Assembly (NCBI GenBank): GCA_934667845.1
Contig: CAKUMQ010000060.1
Span: 1 to 14,912 of the forward strand
Length of the DNA stretch: 14,912 nt
Direction: 5' to 3'
From: an uncultured Eubacteriales bacterium
GTDB lineage: Bacteria > Bacillota > Clostridia > Oscillospirales > Acutalibacteraceae
In this document: positions 1 to 7,575 of the stretch, piece by piece
How the letters are laid out: every line of letters starts with the position of its first letter
Position numbering within the stretch: the first letter of the stretch is position 1
Program-made: the position numbers and the translations under genes
Notes under the pieces: model-generated
What the model saw: the letters and a program-made list of their open reading frames with translations, nothing else
Database searches by the model: none
What the model was told of the DNA's origin: nothing

Positions 1-1
1 G

Positions 2-913
2 ATCCTCACAGAGGTTCACAAGGTCATCGTCGGCAAGGACGACGTGATGGAAAAAATTCTCATGACCCTGATCTCCCGCGGCCATGTGCTGCTGGACGAC
101 GTACCCGGCACCGGCAAGACCACAGCCGCGTTGGCGTTTCACCGCGCGCTCGGACTGCGCTACGGGCGCATTCAGTTCACGCCCGACGTGCTTCCCTCGG
201 ATATCGTGGGCTTCTCCGTTTACAGCAAGGAGAAAGGGACGTTTATCTATCAGCCCGGCGCGGTCATGACGAATCTGCTGCTGGCTGATGAGATCAACCG
301 CACCTCCAGCAAGACGCAGGCTGCTCTTTTGGAGGCTATGGAGGAGCGTCAGGTGACGGTGGACGGCGTAACACATCCGCTGCCCGCCCCCTTTGCCGTC
401 ATCGCCACGCAGAATCCCGTCGGCTCCGCAGGCACGCAGCTTCTGCCGCAGGCGCAGCTCGACCGCTTCATGGTGCGACTGGAGATGGGCTATCCCGATT
501 TTGAAAGTCAGGTCAACATTCTCCGCGACCGCCAGCAGGACGACCCGCTGACGCAGGTGCGCGAGGTCTCCTCGGCTGCGGCGCTGCTGGACATGCAGCA
601 GCAGGCGCAGGCTGTCCACATGGCGGACAGCCTGCTGGAATATGTCACGCGGCTGACCGAAGCCACGCGCACGCACCCGCTGGTGCTCCTGGGCGTCAGC
701 CCGCGCGGCGCGCTGGCTGTCTGCCGCATGGCAAAGAGCCGCGCTTTCATGCACGGCAGGGACTATGTGCTTCCCGAGGATGTGCAGAACGTGTTTATCG
801 ACGTCTGCGCACACCGTCTGTTCCTCGCCCCCAAGGCGAAGATCTCCGACACAGCCGCGGCGGACGTGCTCACCGGTCTTTTGGATCAGGTGCGCCGCCC
901 GGATCACATCTGA
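2..913 (+). CDS. MoxR-family AAA+ ATPase (5' end missing)
   Basis: MoxR-type AAA+ ATPase, a family thought to act as a chaperone that remodels partner proteins using ATP. The reading frame is open from base 2 and already matches the family (a KVIVGK-like segment precedes the GTG/ATG at 44/47), so the true start lies before the window and 44 is only an internal codon. Counting from the GTG at 44, Walker A is GTGKTT (residues 22-27), Walker B is LLLADE (78-83) followed by INR, sensor 1 is ATQNP (121-125), and LPQAQLDRF (134-142) carries the likely arginine finger. The C-terminal lid runs to the TGA at 911-913. Only about 15-30 N-terminal residues should be missing. The DUF58 gene starts 3 bases after the stop, the classic MoxR-DUF58-transglutaminase arrangement, which suggests joint work on envelope proteins. 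The family is very clear; the exact client is not. Confidence 0.95.
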   Translation: MLTEVHKVIVGKDDVMEKILMTLISRGHVLLDDVPGTGKTTAALAFHRALGLRYGRIQFTPDVLPSDIVGFSVYSKEKGTFIYQPGAVMTNLLLADEINRTSSKTQAALLEAMEERQVTVDGVTHPLPAPFAVIATQNPVGSAGTQLLPQAQLDRFMVRLEMGYPDFESQVNILRDRQQDDPLTQVREVSSAAALLDMQQQAQAVHMADSLLEYVTRLTEATRTHPLVLLGVSPRGALAVCRMAKSRAFMHGRDYVLPEDVQNVFIDVCAHRLFLAPKAKISDTAAADVLTGLLDQVRRPDHI

Positions 914-916
914 GCC

Positions 917-2011
917 ATGGTCATGCATCGGATCCTTTATGCGCTGTGGCTTCTTGTCTGGCTTCTCATCTGGGCGCTGAGCAAAAGCGCAATGCCGGGC
1001 TGCATTCTGGCGGGAAGCGTCGCCGCCGCTGCGGCGGAGCTGGCACTGACAGCGCCGATCGCCGGGCGTCTGCGCCTCTCGCTTTTGGTGCCGCCTTCCG
1101 CCCGGAAGGGCGCGCCCGTACAGGCACAGCTCACCGTCGAAAACGGCTCCTTTTTGAGCTGCGCGGCGGTCTGCCTGCGCGTTGGCTGCCGCAATCTTCT
1201 GACGGGTGAAGCGGAAGAACGCCGCCTGCGCCTTTCGATTGCAGGAAAGCAGAAGATCAGTGTTTCGGCGGAATTTTCCGCGCAGCGCTGCGGCAAGCTC
1301 GCTCTTTCTCCGACGGATGTGCGGGTCTATGACCTGTTCGGTCTGTACGGCAGGAAGATCCCCTGCGAAGCGCGCGCATTTTGCCTTGTCCTGCCAACGC
1401 TGCAGCCGGTGCGTCTGGTCTTCACCGACCGCGCAGCCGCAGAGCTGGACAGCGACGAATATTCCATGCACCACGCAGGCGACGATCCCAGCGAGACCTT
1501 TGCGCTGCGTGAATATGTCCCCGGCGACCGCGTGCGCAGCATCCACTGGAAGCTGACGGAAAAGACCGGCGAGGTGATCGTGCGTCAGCTCGGTCTGCCG
1601 GTCAGCCATTCCGTTCTGCTGCTCATGGACAACAGCGTGGCTGCGCCCTGTGCGCCCGCCGCCTGCGAGGCGCTGGGCGAGCTGACCGCGTCGGTTTCGG
1701 CGGCGCTGTCAGCGGCGGGCTTTGCGCACTGCATCGCATGGTTTGACCGTATGCAGGGCTGCATCGCCAGCGTGCAGGCGGAAAACGACGACACGCTGAC
1801 GCAGGCGCTGGCTGAGCTGCTGGCGGCACAGATCGTGCCGGACGAAAAAACGACGGCACAGCGCTGGGTTGAAACACGCGGCATACCGGACTATGCGCAT
1901 GTCGTGCTGCTCACGCTGCGCGACAGGCAGGAGGAGCTTCCCGTCGCGGACGGCGGCACTGTGACCGTATTACACCCGGACCGGGAGGAGGATGTTTTTC
2001 TTGTCCTGTAA
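917..2011 (+). CDS. DUF58 domain protein, membrane-anchored
   Basis: DUF58 protein of 364 aa, the usual genetic partner of MoxR ATPases. Residues about 4-50 form two hydrophobic stretches (likely two membrane helices). A beta-rich middle follows, and the DUF58 core lies at about 187-224 with the diagnostic LREYVPGDRVRSIHW (197-211) and a trailing VIVRQ. After it, SVLLLMDNS (232-240) begins a von Willebrand A-like segment; the MIDAS-type DxSxS is degenerate (DNS then V). The ATG at 917 has no good Shine-Dalgarno and sits 3 bases after the MoxR stop, so translation is probably coupled. An ATG at 923 is an alternative. The gene overlaps the start of the next gene by 20 bases. Its biochemical function is not established for the family; involvement in envelope assembly or stress response is inferred from the operon type. 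Confidence 0.92.
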   Translation: MVMHRILYALWLLVWLLIWALSKSAMPGCILAGSVAAAAAELALTAPIAGRLRLSLLVPPSARKGAPVQAQLTVENGSFLSCAAVCLRVGCRNLLTGEAEERRLRLSIAGKQKISVSAEFSAQRCGKLALSPTDVRVYDLFGLYGRKIPCEARAFCLVLPTLQPVRLVFTDRAAAELDSDEYSMHHAGDDPSETFALREYVPGDRVRSIHWKLTEKTGEVIVRQLGLPVSHSVLLLMDNSVAAPCAPAACEALGELTASVSAALSAAGFAHCIAWFDRMQGCIASVQAENDDTLTQALAELLAAQIVPDEKTTAQRWVETRGIPDYAHVVLLTLRDRQEELPVADGGTVTVLHPDREEDVFLVL

Positions 2012-4244
2012 CGATCTTCTTTCCCGCCTCCGCGCCTGCCTTGCCGCGGCGCTTTTGGCGGCGGCGCTCGTCTGGCTGACGGCGGACGCCTTTCTCCCCG
2101 CCGAAAAGCTCCTGCTGCCCGTGATCACCGCTGTCCTTGCGGCGGTCAGCACCGCCTTTTGGCGCAAACACACCCGGATCGCGCCGACGGTCTGGCTCTC
2201 CGGCTGCGCAGCCGCAGCGGTGATCCTCCGCCGATTCGTTCTCAGCGGGCTGGCGGCACTGACCAACGGCGTGCTCGACGTCTGGAAGCATCTGCACGCC
2301 GGAAATACCGCGCTGTTCACGGTCGCGGACGAGCGCGGCGCGGCGGTTCTGCTGTGTCTGCTCGGTGCGCTGACCGGCGTTTGGTGTGCGGAACTGTCCC
2401 GCCGCAGCGCCGTCGGCTTTTGGTGTCAGACGGCACTGACGGCGGCGCTGTGCCTGCTCTTTGCCCCGCGCCTGACGGCGGGCTGGCTGCTTGTTGCGGC
2501 GCTGACCGAGTTACTTTCATTTCTTTTATTTCTCGGCGGGAGCGACGGCACCGGCGCCTGGCTGCGCGCCGCCGCGTGTATTCTGGCGGCGGCGCTGGTG
2601 CTGAACGGCTGGCAGAGCGCAAAGCCCGCATTTCTCGACCGCGCCGCCATGTGGGCGCAGCAGCAGGTGCAGACGCTCCGCTACGGCGACAATACCGCCG
2701 CCGGACTGCCGAACGGCGATCTGCGCAGCGTCGGTGCGCGCCGCCCCACGCAGGAAACGGTTCTGTACGTTACCATGCAGACACCCGCCTCCTACTATCT
2801 GCGCGGCTTCACCGGCGAGACGTATGAAAACAACCGCTGGCGCACACTGGACGCCGAGACGCTCTATCCCGCGTCGGACAGCTTCTACTGGCTGCACCGC
2901 GACGGCTTCTATGCGCAGACGCAGCTTGCCGGTGCGGCGGCAGCCGTACTCCCGGAACTTTTGGAGACGGAAAACACGCTCACGGTCGAAAACGTCGGGC
3001 TTTCCGCCCAATATCTCTACGCTCCCTATGAACTGCTGCCAGAAAGCGACGGGCCGGAGGCGTCCGCCGTGGGCGACTGTGCACTTCCGGCGCGGGGGCT
3101 GCGCAGGCAGCGCCGCTATTCGCTTTCTGCCGGTACGGGACTGATCACGCAGTACCAAAAGATCAACGCCGCGCTTGCGCAGGCGTCCGGGGATACGTCC
3201 TTTCTGCGCAATGAGGCTGTCTACAACACCTTCGCCTATCAGAATTACACTGCGCTCCCCTCCGACATCCAAAGCTACCTCGCGGACAAGCTGGGCGATT
3301 ACAGAACAGCCGAGGGCGAAACGCATTTTGATTACCAGAGCGCGAAGCAAAACATCCTCTTTTATCTCACCACATATATCACCTATGAGGAGGCAGACGT
3401 CGCCCCCGTCGGCGACGGGATCGATTTTGTCCTGAGCTTTCTGGACGGGACGCAGAAGGGCTATGACATTCACTATGCCACGGCAGCGGCGATGATGTTC
3501 CGCTACTACGGCATTCCGGCGCGCTATGTCGAGGGCTTTCTCATCACCAGGCAGGACGCACAGCCCCTTTCCGCCGGACAGACGCTCCCCCTCACCGGCA
3601 CGGCGGCACACACGTGGGTGGAATACTATCAGGACGGCGTCGGCTGGCTGCCCTTTGAGGTGACGCCGCCGTACTTCTCCGCCGTGGAGCAGGCGGAGAC
3701 ATACCGGGATATTTCCGGTCTGATCGGTCAGCAGCCGCACGAACGCACCACGGAAAACACAGAGGATCAGCCGAAAAGCGACGACACCGAGGAGCCTACG
3801 CTGCTGGATCTCTGGCTCAGACACCGGCTGGAAATTCTGCTGGCTCTGGCGATCTTTGCCGCGGCGACGCTGCTTACGCTGTTCGTGCTCTGGCTCGTTT
3901 GGGAACGGAAAAAGACAGCCGGGCGTAAGGCGGGCTTCCTCTCGGACGATCTTCCCGCCGCGATCTGCGCCATTTATGATTACATCACGGACATTCTGCG
4001 CGCACAGGGACTGAAGCCGCAAAACTGCGCCCCGGCGGACTACGCCGACTTTGTGGACGATGATCTCCGCGAGCGCTACCGCAGCGCCGCCGCGATCCGG
4101 CAGGAAGCCCGCTTCAGCACGCACGCCATGGACGAGTCGCAGCGGCAAACGCTGCTCGCTCTGAAAGAGGAGATCTGGAACAGGACATGGAAAAGCTCCG
4201 GTCCTTTGCGCCGGATACGCCTGAAATATATGCTGTTTTTGTAA
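1992..4244 (+). CDS. Transglutaminase-fold membrane protein lacking the catalytic Cys
   Basis: Large (750 aa) TgpA-like protein. Several hydrophobic segments between about 13 and 205 form the N-terminal membrane part. An extracytoplasmic region follows, with a transglutaminase-like core at about 470-562, an acidic polar linker (about 575-603), one further helix (about 614-637) and a cytoplasmic DUF4129-like tail. In the core, GIPARYVEGF, AAHTWVEYY and GVGWLPFE match the family, but the usual GYC-x-H is GYDIH: the catalytic Cys position is Asp492 (codon 3465-3467). His540 is kept, and the acidic third residue is Glu556 where Asp is typical. It may therefore be a non-catalytic binding or scaffold protein, or use different chemistry. 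The ATG overlaps the DUF58 gene by 20 bases behind a purine-rich GGGAGGAGG (1983-1991) that lies unusually close. A TTG at 2001 would have more normal spacing. Confidence 0.93.
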   Translation: MFFLSCNDLLSRLRACLAAALLAAALVWLTADAFLPAEKLLLPVITAVLAAVSTAFWRKHTRIAPTVWLSGCAAAAVILRRFVLSGLAALTNGVLDVWKHLHAGNTALFTVADERGAAVLLCLLGALTGVWCAELSRRSAVGFWCQTALTAALCLLFAPRLTAGWLLVAALTELLSFLLFLGGSDGTGAWLRAAACILAAALVLNGWQSAKPAFLDRAAMWAQQQVQTLRYGDNTAAGLPNGDLRSVGARRPTQETVLYVTMQTPASYYLRGFTGETYENNRWRTLDAETLYPASDSFYWLHRDGFYAQTQLAGAAAAVLPELLETENTLTVENVGLSAQYLYAPYELLPESDGPEASAVGDCALPARGLRRQRRYSLSAGTGLITQYQKINAALAQASGDTSFLRNEAVYNTFAYQNYTALPSDIQSYLADKLGDYRTAEGETHFDYQSAKQNILFYLTTYITYEEADVAPVGDGIDFVLSFLDGTQKGYDIHYATAAAMMFRYYGIPARYVEGFLITRQDAQPLSAGQTLPLTGTAAHTWVEYYQDGVGWLPFEVTPPYFSAVEQAETYRDISGLIGQQPHERTTENTEDQPKSDDTEEPTLLDLWLRHRLEILLALAIFAAATLLTLFVLWLVWERKKTAGRKAGFLSDDLPAAICAIYDYITDILRAQGLKPQNCAPADYADFVDDDLRERYRSAAAIRQEARFSTHAMDESQRQTLLALKEEIWNRTWKSSGPLRRIRLKYMLFL

Positions 4245-4254
4245 GGGAGGAAGC

Positions 4255-5208
4255 ATGAAAAAGCGAATCTTCTCCGTATTTCTCGCACTGCTGTTTCTGC
4301 TCTGCGCCTGCAGTACAGAGCAGGCATGGCAGACCGTCTATCGCCGCACCGGACAGGTGCTTGCGGCGCAGGAGGATCACGGTGTCGGCTCCGTCGGCGG
4401 CGAATGGGCGATCATCGGTCTGAGCCGCTCGGGACTGCTCGGGGACAGCGCCGCGCAGCGCTATCTGCAAAAGGTCGGGGACTATGTCCGCTCGATCGGA
4501 ACGGCGCGGCTCGACCGCTCCAGATCCACGGAAAATTCGCGCATCATCCTCGGCGTGACCGCCGCGGGCGGCGACGTGACAAGCATTGGCGGCGTGAATC
4601 TGCTGGAGGGACTGACAGATCTGCGATTTGTCTCCTATCAGGGCATCAACGGCCCGATCTGGGCGCTCATCGCATTCGACTGCGGCGGCTACGAAATTCC
4701 CGCCGCACAGCCCGGCGAGGAACAGACGACACGCGATGCACTGATCGGTCTGATCCTGCAGGCGCGCGGGGATGACGGCGGCTGGAGCCTTACCGGAGGC
4801 GTCTCCGACCCGGATATGACCGGCATGGCGCTGACAGCGCTCGCCCCTTACCGCGAACGCGCAGATGTGAGCGAAGCGGTCGGATCGGCGCTGCAATGCC
4901 TGTCCCGCCTTCAGGAGGACAACGGCGGATTTGCAAGCTGGGGCAGCCAAAACAGCGAGTCCTGCGCCCAGGTGATCGTTGCGCTGACAGCGCTGGGCAT
5001 CGACCCGCAGAAGGATGCGCGCTTTGTAAAGAACGGCAGGGGCGTAACGGACGCGCTGTGTGACTTCGCGCTGGAGGACGGTTTTACCCATTCCGCCGAG
5101 CTGATCGAAGCCGACGGCATGGCGACCGAACAGGCTTACTACGCGCTGACGGCTTATGCGCGTTTTTGGGACGGCAAGACCCGTCTTTTCGACATGACGG
5201 CACCATAA
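4255..5208 (+). CDS. Lipoprotein with terpene-cyclase/prenyltransferase-like alpha-toroid
   Basis: Predicted lipoprotein of 317 aa. The signal peptide (MKKR, then a hydrophobic core) ends in a lipobox L16-C-A-C19, so Cys19 would be lipidated and the protein held on the outer face of the membrane. The rest has repeats typical of the alpha/alpha toroid shared by squalene cyclases, prenyltransferases and cobalamin-binding intrinsic-factor-like proteins: DDGGW (173-177) and NGGF (223-226), each followed by a helix of the type MALTAL or VIVALTALGI, then TEQAYYALTAY near the C-terminus. The DxDD motif of squalene cyclases is not visible, so enzyme activity on terpenes is unlikely; ligand binding is more plausible. 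The start is set by GGGAGG (4245-4250) four bases before the ATG. It begins 10 bases after the transglutaminase-fold gene and is last in the operon. Fold assignment is good; function is unknown. Confidence 0.85.
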   Translation: MKKRIFSVFLALLFLLCACSTEQAWQTVYRRTGQVLAAQEDHGVGSVGGEWAIIGLSRSGLLGDSAAQRYLQKVGDYVRSIGTARLDRSRSTENSRIILGVTAAGGDVTSIGGVNLLEGLTDLRFVSYQGINGPIWALIAFDCGGYEIPAAQPGEEQTTRDALIGLILQARGDDGGWSLTGGVSDPDMTGMALTALAPYRERADVSEAVGSALQCLSRLQEDNGGFASWGSQNSESCAQVIVALTALGIDPQKDARFVKNGRGVTDALCDFALEDGFTHSAELIEADGMATEQAYYALTAYARFWDGKTRLFDMTAP

Positions 5209-5220
5209 AGCCAAAAACCA

Positions 5221-5255
5221 AGGGGAGAGACTTCTTTGGAAGCCTCTCCCCTTTT
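5221..5255. terminator. Bidirectional rho-independent terminator
   Basis: AGGGGAGAG (5221-5229) pairs with CTCTCCCCT (5244-5252), and CTTC (5231-5234) pairs with GAAG (5239-5242) around a TTTG loop, with one A/C mismatch. A short T run (5252-5255) follows on the + strand. On the - strand the hairpin is followed by TTGGTTTTTGG. It lies between convergent genes ending at 5208 and 5264 and should stop transcription from both sides. Confidence 0.85.
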
Positions 5256-5263
5256 ACTTTCCT

Positions 5264-6457
5264 TTATATGTTTGATCTGAATCTCCACAGGCGCGCCTCG
5301 CCGGGCAGGAGCGTGAGCGGCTCCTTTGCCGCCGTATGCCAGACGCCGAACGTGCCGGTTTCGGCGTCAAACGCACTGAGCTCCTGCCCGCTCGCCCAGC
5401 AGATATCCCCCGACACCGGGCGGGTGGTCTCCTTGTTGACGAGCAGCAGCGCGCCGCCGTCCCCTGCCGTACCCGAAAATTCCGCGGCGAGCAGCCCGTC
5501 CGGCAGGGCGCAAACTGCCGTAAGAGCGGACGGCGGCAGCGCGAAATACGACGCGTTTTCCGCTTCGCTCAGTCCGCTGTGCGAGACTGCCGTCCGCGTG
5601 CGGGGAAACAGCGCCTGACCGATCCGCTTGATACGGCGGTTGAGACGGCAAAGCTCTGCATATTCCGGCATGCGCTCCCCCTCGACATCGGTCAGCACCC
5701 CCATGGAGCAAAACCAGCTCAGCGCCTTTGCGCCGTAGGCGAGCGCGCCGCCCATCTGCGCCGCTATATGCGCGGGGGTCAGCCGCCCGAGCAGCCCGCT
5801 CTCCATATCCACCCCCTGAAAATAGAACCAGAACGGGATGCCGCGCTTTTGGGCGCATTGGCTGCACAGCCCCACATCCCGCCACAGGTCGCTTCTGACC
5901 AATGAGCCGGGAAGCGGACGGAACGGATAGTGATCCATCGCCAGCATCGGCGGGGCGGCGGTGTCCAGAAAGTCCTCCACATACCGCGCGTAGGTGTTGT
6001 CTTCCCAGCGATAGGCAGCCGCATCCCAGCCGTAGACCCCATAGCTCGGGAACACGTTGAACAGCCGCCATTTCTCCGGTGCAGCCGCCGCAAACTGCTC
6101 ATTCAGCCTGCGGCAGAGGGGAAACATCTCCTGCGTCGGCTCATCCCACAGATAATAACCCGCGATCACGTCGTCATACGGGCGGTAATGGGCAAGCGTT
6201 TCCGAAACGGCAGCCCCGTCGGGATCAGCCGGCTCGTCGCCGATGCCGCCGATCACGCGGTCCTGCACGATCGCTTTCAGCCCCGTGCCGGCAAAGCAGG
6301 GCAGTATTTTCGTGACCAGCTCACGGTCCTTAAACACCAGCTCCACCGTGTCGATCCCGCTCTCGGCGGTCGCGGACAGCAGCCGCCGCCAATCCCCCTT
6401 GTCGTCGCGGATCGCCTCAAATGTGGACAGAATAAACCGATCGGGAATACCATGCAT
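5264..6457 (-). CDS. TIM-barrel glycoside hydrolase-like protein
   Basis: A 397-aa protein with no signal peptide, so cytoplasmic. Alternating hydrophobic strands fit a (beta/alpha)8 barrel: FILSTF, VELVF, KAIVQDR, IAGYYLWDEP, LFNVFPSYG, MLAMDHYPF, PFWFYFQG and KALSWFC. WDEP (104-107) at the end of strand 4 is where clan GH-A glycosidases carry the acid/base Glu. No Glu stands at the end of the strand-7 candidate, where the nucleophile is expected (FYFQG, about 211-215; the nearest is Glu219). A small beta domain (about 305-397) follows the barrel. It resembles, from memory, a poorly characterised glycosidase-like family common in gut bacteria; the substrate is unknown. The start at 6457 has AGGAG at 6468-6472. 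It lies 38 bases downstream of the AraC gene on the same strand, so the two probably share a transcript ending at the terminator near 5221. Confidence 0.8.
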   Translation of the reverse strand: MHGIPDRFILSTFEAIRDDKGDWRRLLSATAESGIDTVELVFKDRELVTKILPCFAGTGLKAIVQDRVIGGIGDEPADPDGAAVSETLAHYRPYDDVIAGYYLWDEPTQEMFPLCRRLNEQFAAAAPEKWRLFNVFPSYGVYGWDAAAYRWEDNTYARYVEDFLDTAAPPMLAMDHYPFRPLPGSLVRSDLWRDVGLCSQCAQKRGIPFWFYFQGVDMESGLLGRLTPAHIAAQMGGALAYGAKALSWFCSMGVLTDVEGERMPEYAELCRLNRRIKRIGQALFPRTRTAVSHSGLSEAENASYFALPPSALTAVCALPDGLLAAEFSGTAGDGGALLLVNKETTRPVSGDICWASGQELSAFDAETGTFGVWHTAAKEPLTLLPGEARLWRFRSNI

Positions 6458-6467
6458 ACGTCATACT

Positions 6468-6472
6468 CTCCT
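6468..6472 (-). promoter_or_regulatory. Ribosome binding site of the TIM-barrel gene
   Basis: On the - strand AAAAGGAGAG precedes the ATG at 6457 with about 10 bases between AGGAG and the start codon. The closer ATG at 6464 is in another frame and too near the site, which supports 6457. Confidence 0.7.
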
Positions 6473-6495
6473 TTTGCATTTAATTTTTTTGCCAA

Positions 6496-7374
6496 TCAGT
6501 CCGCGCGGAACTTCACGCGAAACGCCGACGGCGACATACCGGCGTGTCGCTTGAACAGACGGCTGAAATAGAACTCGTCGCCGATGCCGGTCGCCTGGGC
6601 AATATCGCGGACGGAATAGGCGGTGTTGACCAGATACGCCTTTCCCAGCTCCAGACGGCAGGCATTTAGATACTCCACGATGGACATGCCCGTTGTTTCG
6701 CGGAACAGGGTACACAGGTAGTTGCGGCTGATGTGGAACGTCTCGCTCAGCTCATCCAGCGTAATGCGGCGAGCGTAGTGGGCATTCAGGTAATCACAGA
6801 CGGCGCTGACGGTCGGCGAAAACCGACCGGTATCCTGCTCTGTCCGACGGCTCTCCGCAGCGCTGTCGGCGCTGATCTGCGCAAGCAGCTGCTGCAGCCC
6901 CACGGCAGCCAGCAGATTTGTCCCCGGCGCCGGACGGAGCAGCTCCGTACAGATCCGCTCCGCCGCCTGGCGGTAGCGGCAGGCGGCGGACGGCGGCGTG
7001 ACCAGCGGAATATGCGCAAGCCGCTCCTGTACGCCGTCGAGCGCATAATAGCGCAGGTCGGAGAGATGCTCCTCCTCACTGCACAGGCGGTTTTCCTCCA
7101 ACGGAAACGGCGGCGGGAAAAAGCCGATCTCCAGTACCTTCCCCTTGTTGTCCGTTGAGGAAATTTCCGCCGTGACCTGCGGCGGCAGGAAGAGCAGCGT
7201 GTCCCGCGCCGCCGTAAAGCGCTCCCCTGCCAGTGTCACGGCAAAGCTGCCGCTGCACAGATACAGCAGCCGGTTCAGCATCCGCCCCTCCGGCTCCTGC
7301 GGCAGCGGCAGCCCGGACAGGCGGGCAAACCGGACGTGGTAGAGATGCTCCATATTCAGGATCGCATATTGCAT
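6496..7374 (-). CDS. AraC-family transcriptional regulator
   Basis: A 292-aa AraC/XylS-type regulator. The N-terminal part (about 30-85) is a cupin-like ligand-sensing domain (LLYLCSGSFAVTLAG, DTLLFLPP). A helical linker follows, and the C-terminal 100 residues (about 190-288) hold the two helix-turn-helix units: ITLDELSETFHISRNYLCTLF and, after SVRDIAQATGIGDEFYF, the family signature SRLFKRHAGMSPSAFR. The start at 7374 gives the usual family length and lies a few bases after a purine-rich GGGAAGG. The frame stays open as far as 7926, but that extension would cross the promoter and the divergent gene. It most likely senses a sugar and activates its own operon and the divergent glycosidase operon starting at 7576, as is usual for such regulators next to carbohydrate genes. 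The effector is unknown. Confidence 0.95.
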   Translation of the reverse strand: MQYAILNMEHLYHVRFARLSGLPLPQEPEGRMLNRLLYLCSGSFAVTLAGERFTAARDTLLFLPPQVTAEISSTDNKGKVLEIGFFPPPFPLEENRLCSEEEHLSDLRYYALDGVQERLAHIPLVTPPSAACRYRQAAERICTELLRPAPGTNLLAAVGLQQLLAQISADSAAESRRTEQDTGRFSPTVSAVCDYLNAHYARRITLDELSETFHISRNYLCTLFRETTGMSIVEYLNACRLELGKAYLVNTAYSVRDIAQATGIGDEFYFSRLFKRHAGMSPSAFRVKFRAD

Positions 7375-7393
7375 AGGACCCTTCCCTTTCAAG

Positions 7394-7425
7394 CGGAATA
7401 TTCTCCATCTTTTTTCGGAATTTCC
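7394..7425. promoter_or_regulatory. Possible AraC-type operator: two direct repeats 22 bp apart
   Basis: CGGAATATTC (7394-7403) and CGGAATTTCC (7416-7425) are near-identical and begin 22 bp apart, about two helical turns on one DNA face. That is how AraC-family proteins commonly bind their half-sites. Each copy is also a near-palindrome (GAATATTC; GGAA-T-TTCC). They lie in the leader of the araC-like gene, about 150-180 bp before the divergent start codon. Assignment to this regulator is inference. Confidence 0.4.
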
Positions 7426-7464
7426 TGCATGTACAAATCCGCTGTCACGCGGTATGATACGGCC

Positions 7465-7493
7465 ATTATAGCAGATACCGGGGCGGCAAACAA
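7465..7493 (-). promoter_or_regulatory. Sigma-A promoter of the AraC-family gene
   Basis: Read on the - strand: -35 TTGTTT (7493-7488), a 17-base spacer ending in TGC (extended -10), then a perfect TATAAT (7470-7465). Transcription should begin near 7458, giving a leader of about 84 bases before the ATG at 7374. This is the best promoter in the divergent spacer. Confidence 0.8.
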
Positions 7494-7560
7494 GGGGACT
7501 TTTTGCGTTTTTCGTCAGTTTTTTTGTGTTCCCCCGCGTTTGCTCCTTAAACCTGCCGAC

Positions 7561-7566
7561 AGGAGG
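7561..7566 (+). promoter_or_regulatory. Ribosome binding site fixing the start at 7576
   Basis: AGGAGG stands 9 bases before the ATG at 7576. It decides the start, because the frame is open from 7336 without a comparable site. Part of it (CAGG, 7560-7563) can pair with CCTG at 7552-7555, and TCCT at 7544-7547 can compete for AGGA, so the site could be partly masked in the mRNA. Confidence 0.85.
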
Positions 7567-7575
7567 AATCGAAAA

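Noticed and set aside
2526..4256. 576-aa open frame on the - strand opposite the transglutaminase-fold gene
   Set aside because: Lies entirely antisense to a gene with clear domains, shows no recognisable motif and is rich in Arg/Gly, as expected from GC-rich antisense sequence.
4114..5214. 366-aa open frame on the - strand over the lipoprotein gene
   Set aside because: The + strand gene has an RBS, signal peptide and lipobox; the antisense frame has none of these.
7443..7456. CCGC/GCGG dyad in the AraC leader
   Set aside because: Only a 4-bp stem around a 6-base loop; too weak to call an attenuator or riboswitch.
7336..7575. 80-residue extension of the six-hairpin protein
   Set aside because: Overlaps the AraC start and its promoter; AGGAGG at 7561 points to 7576.
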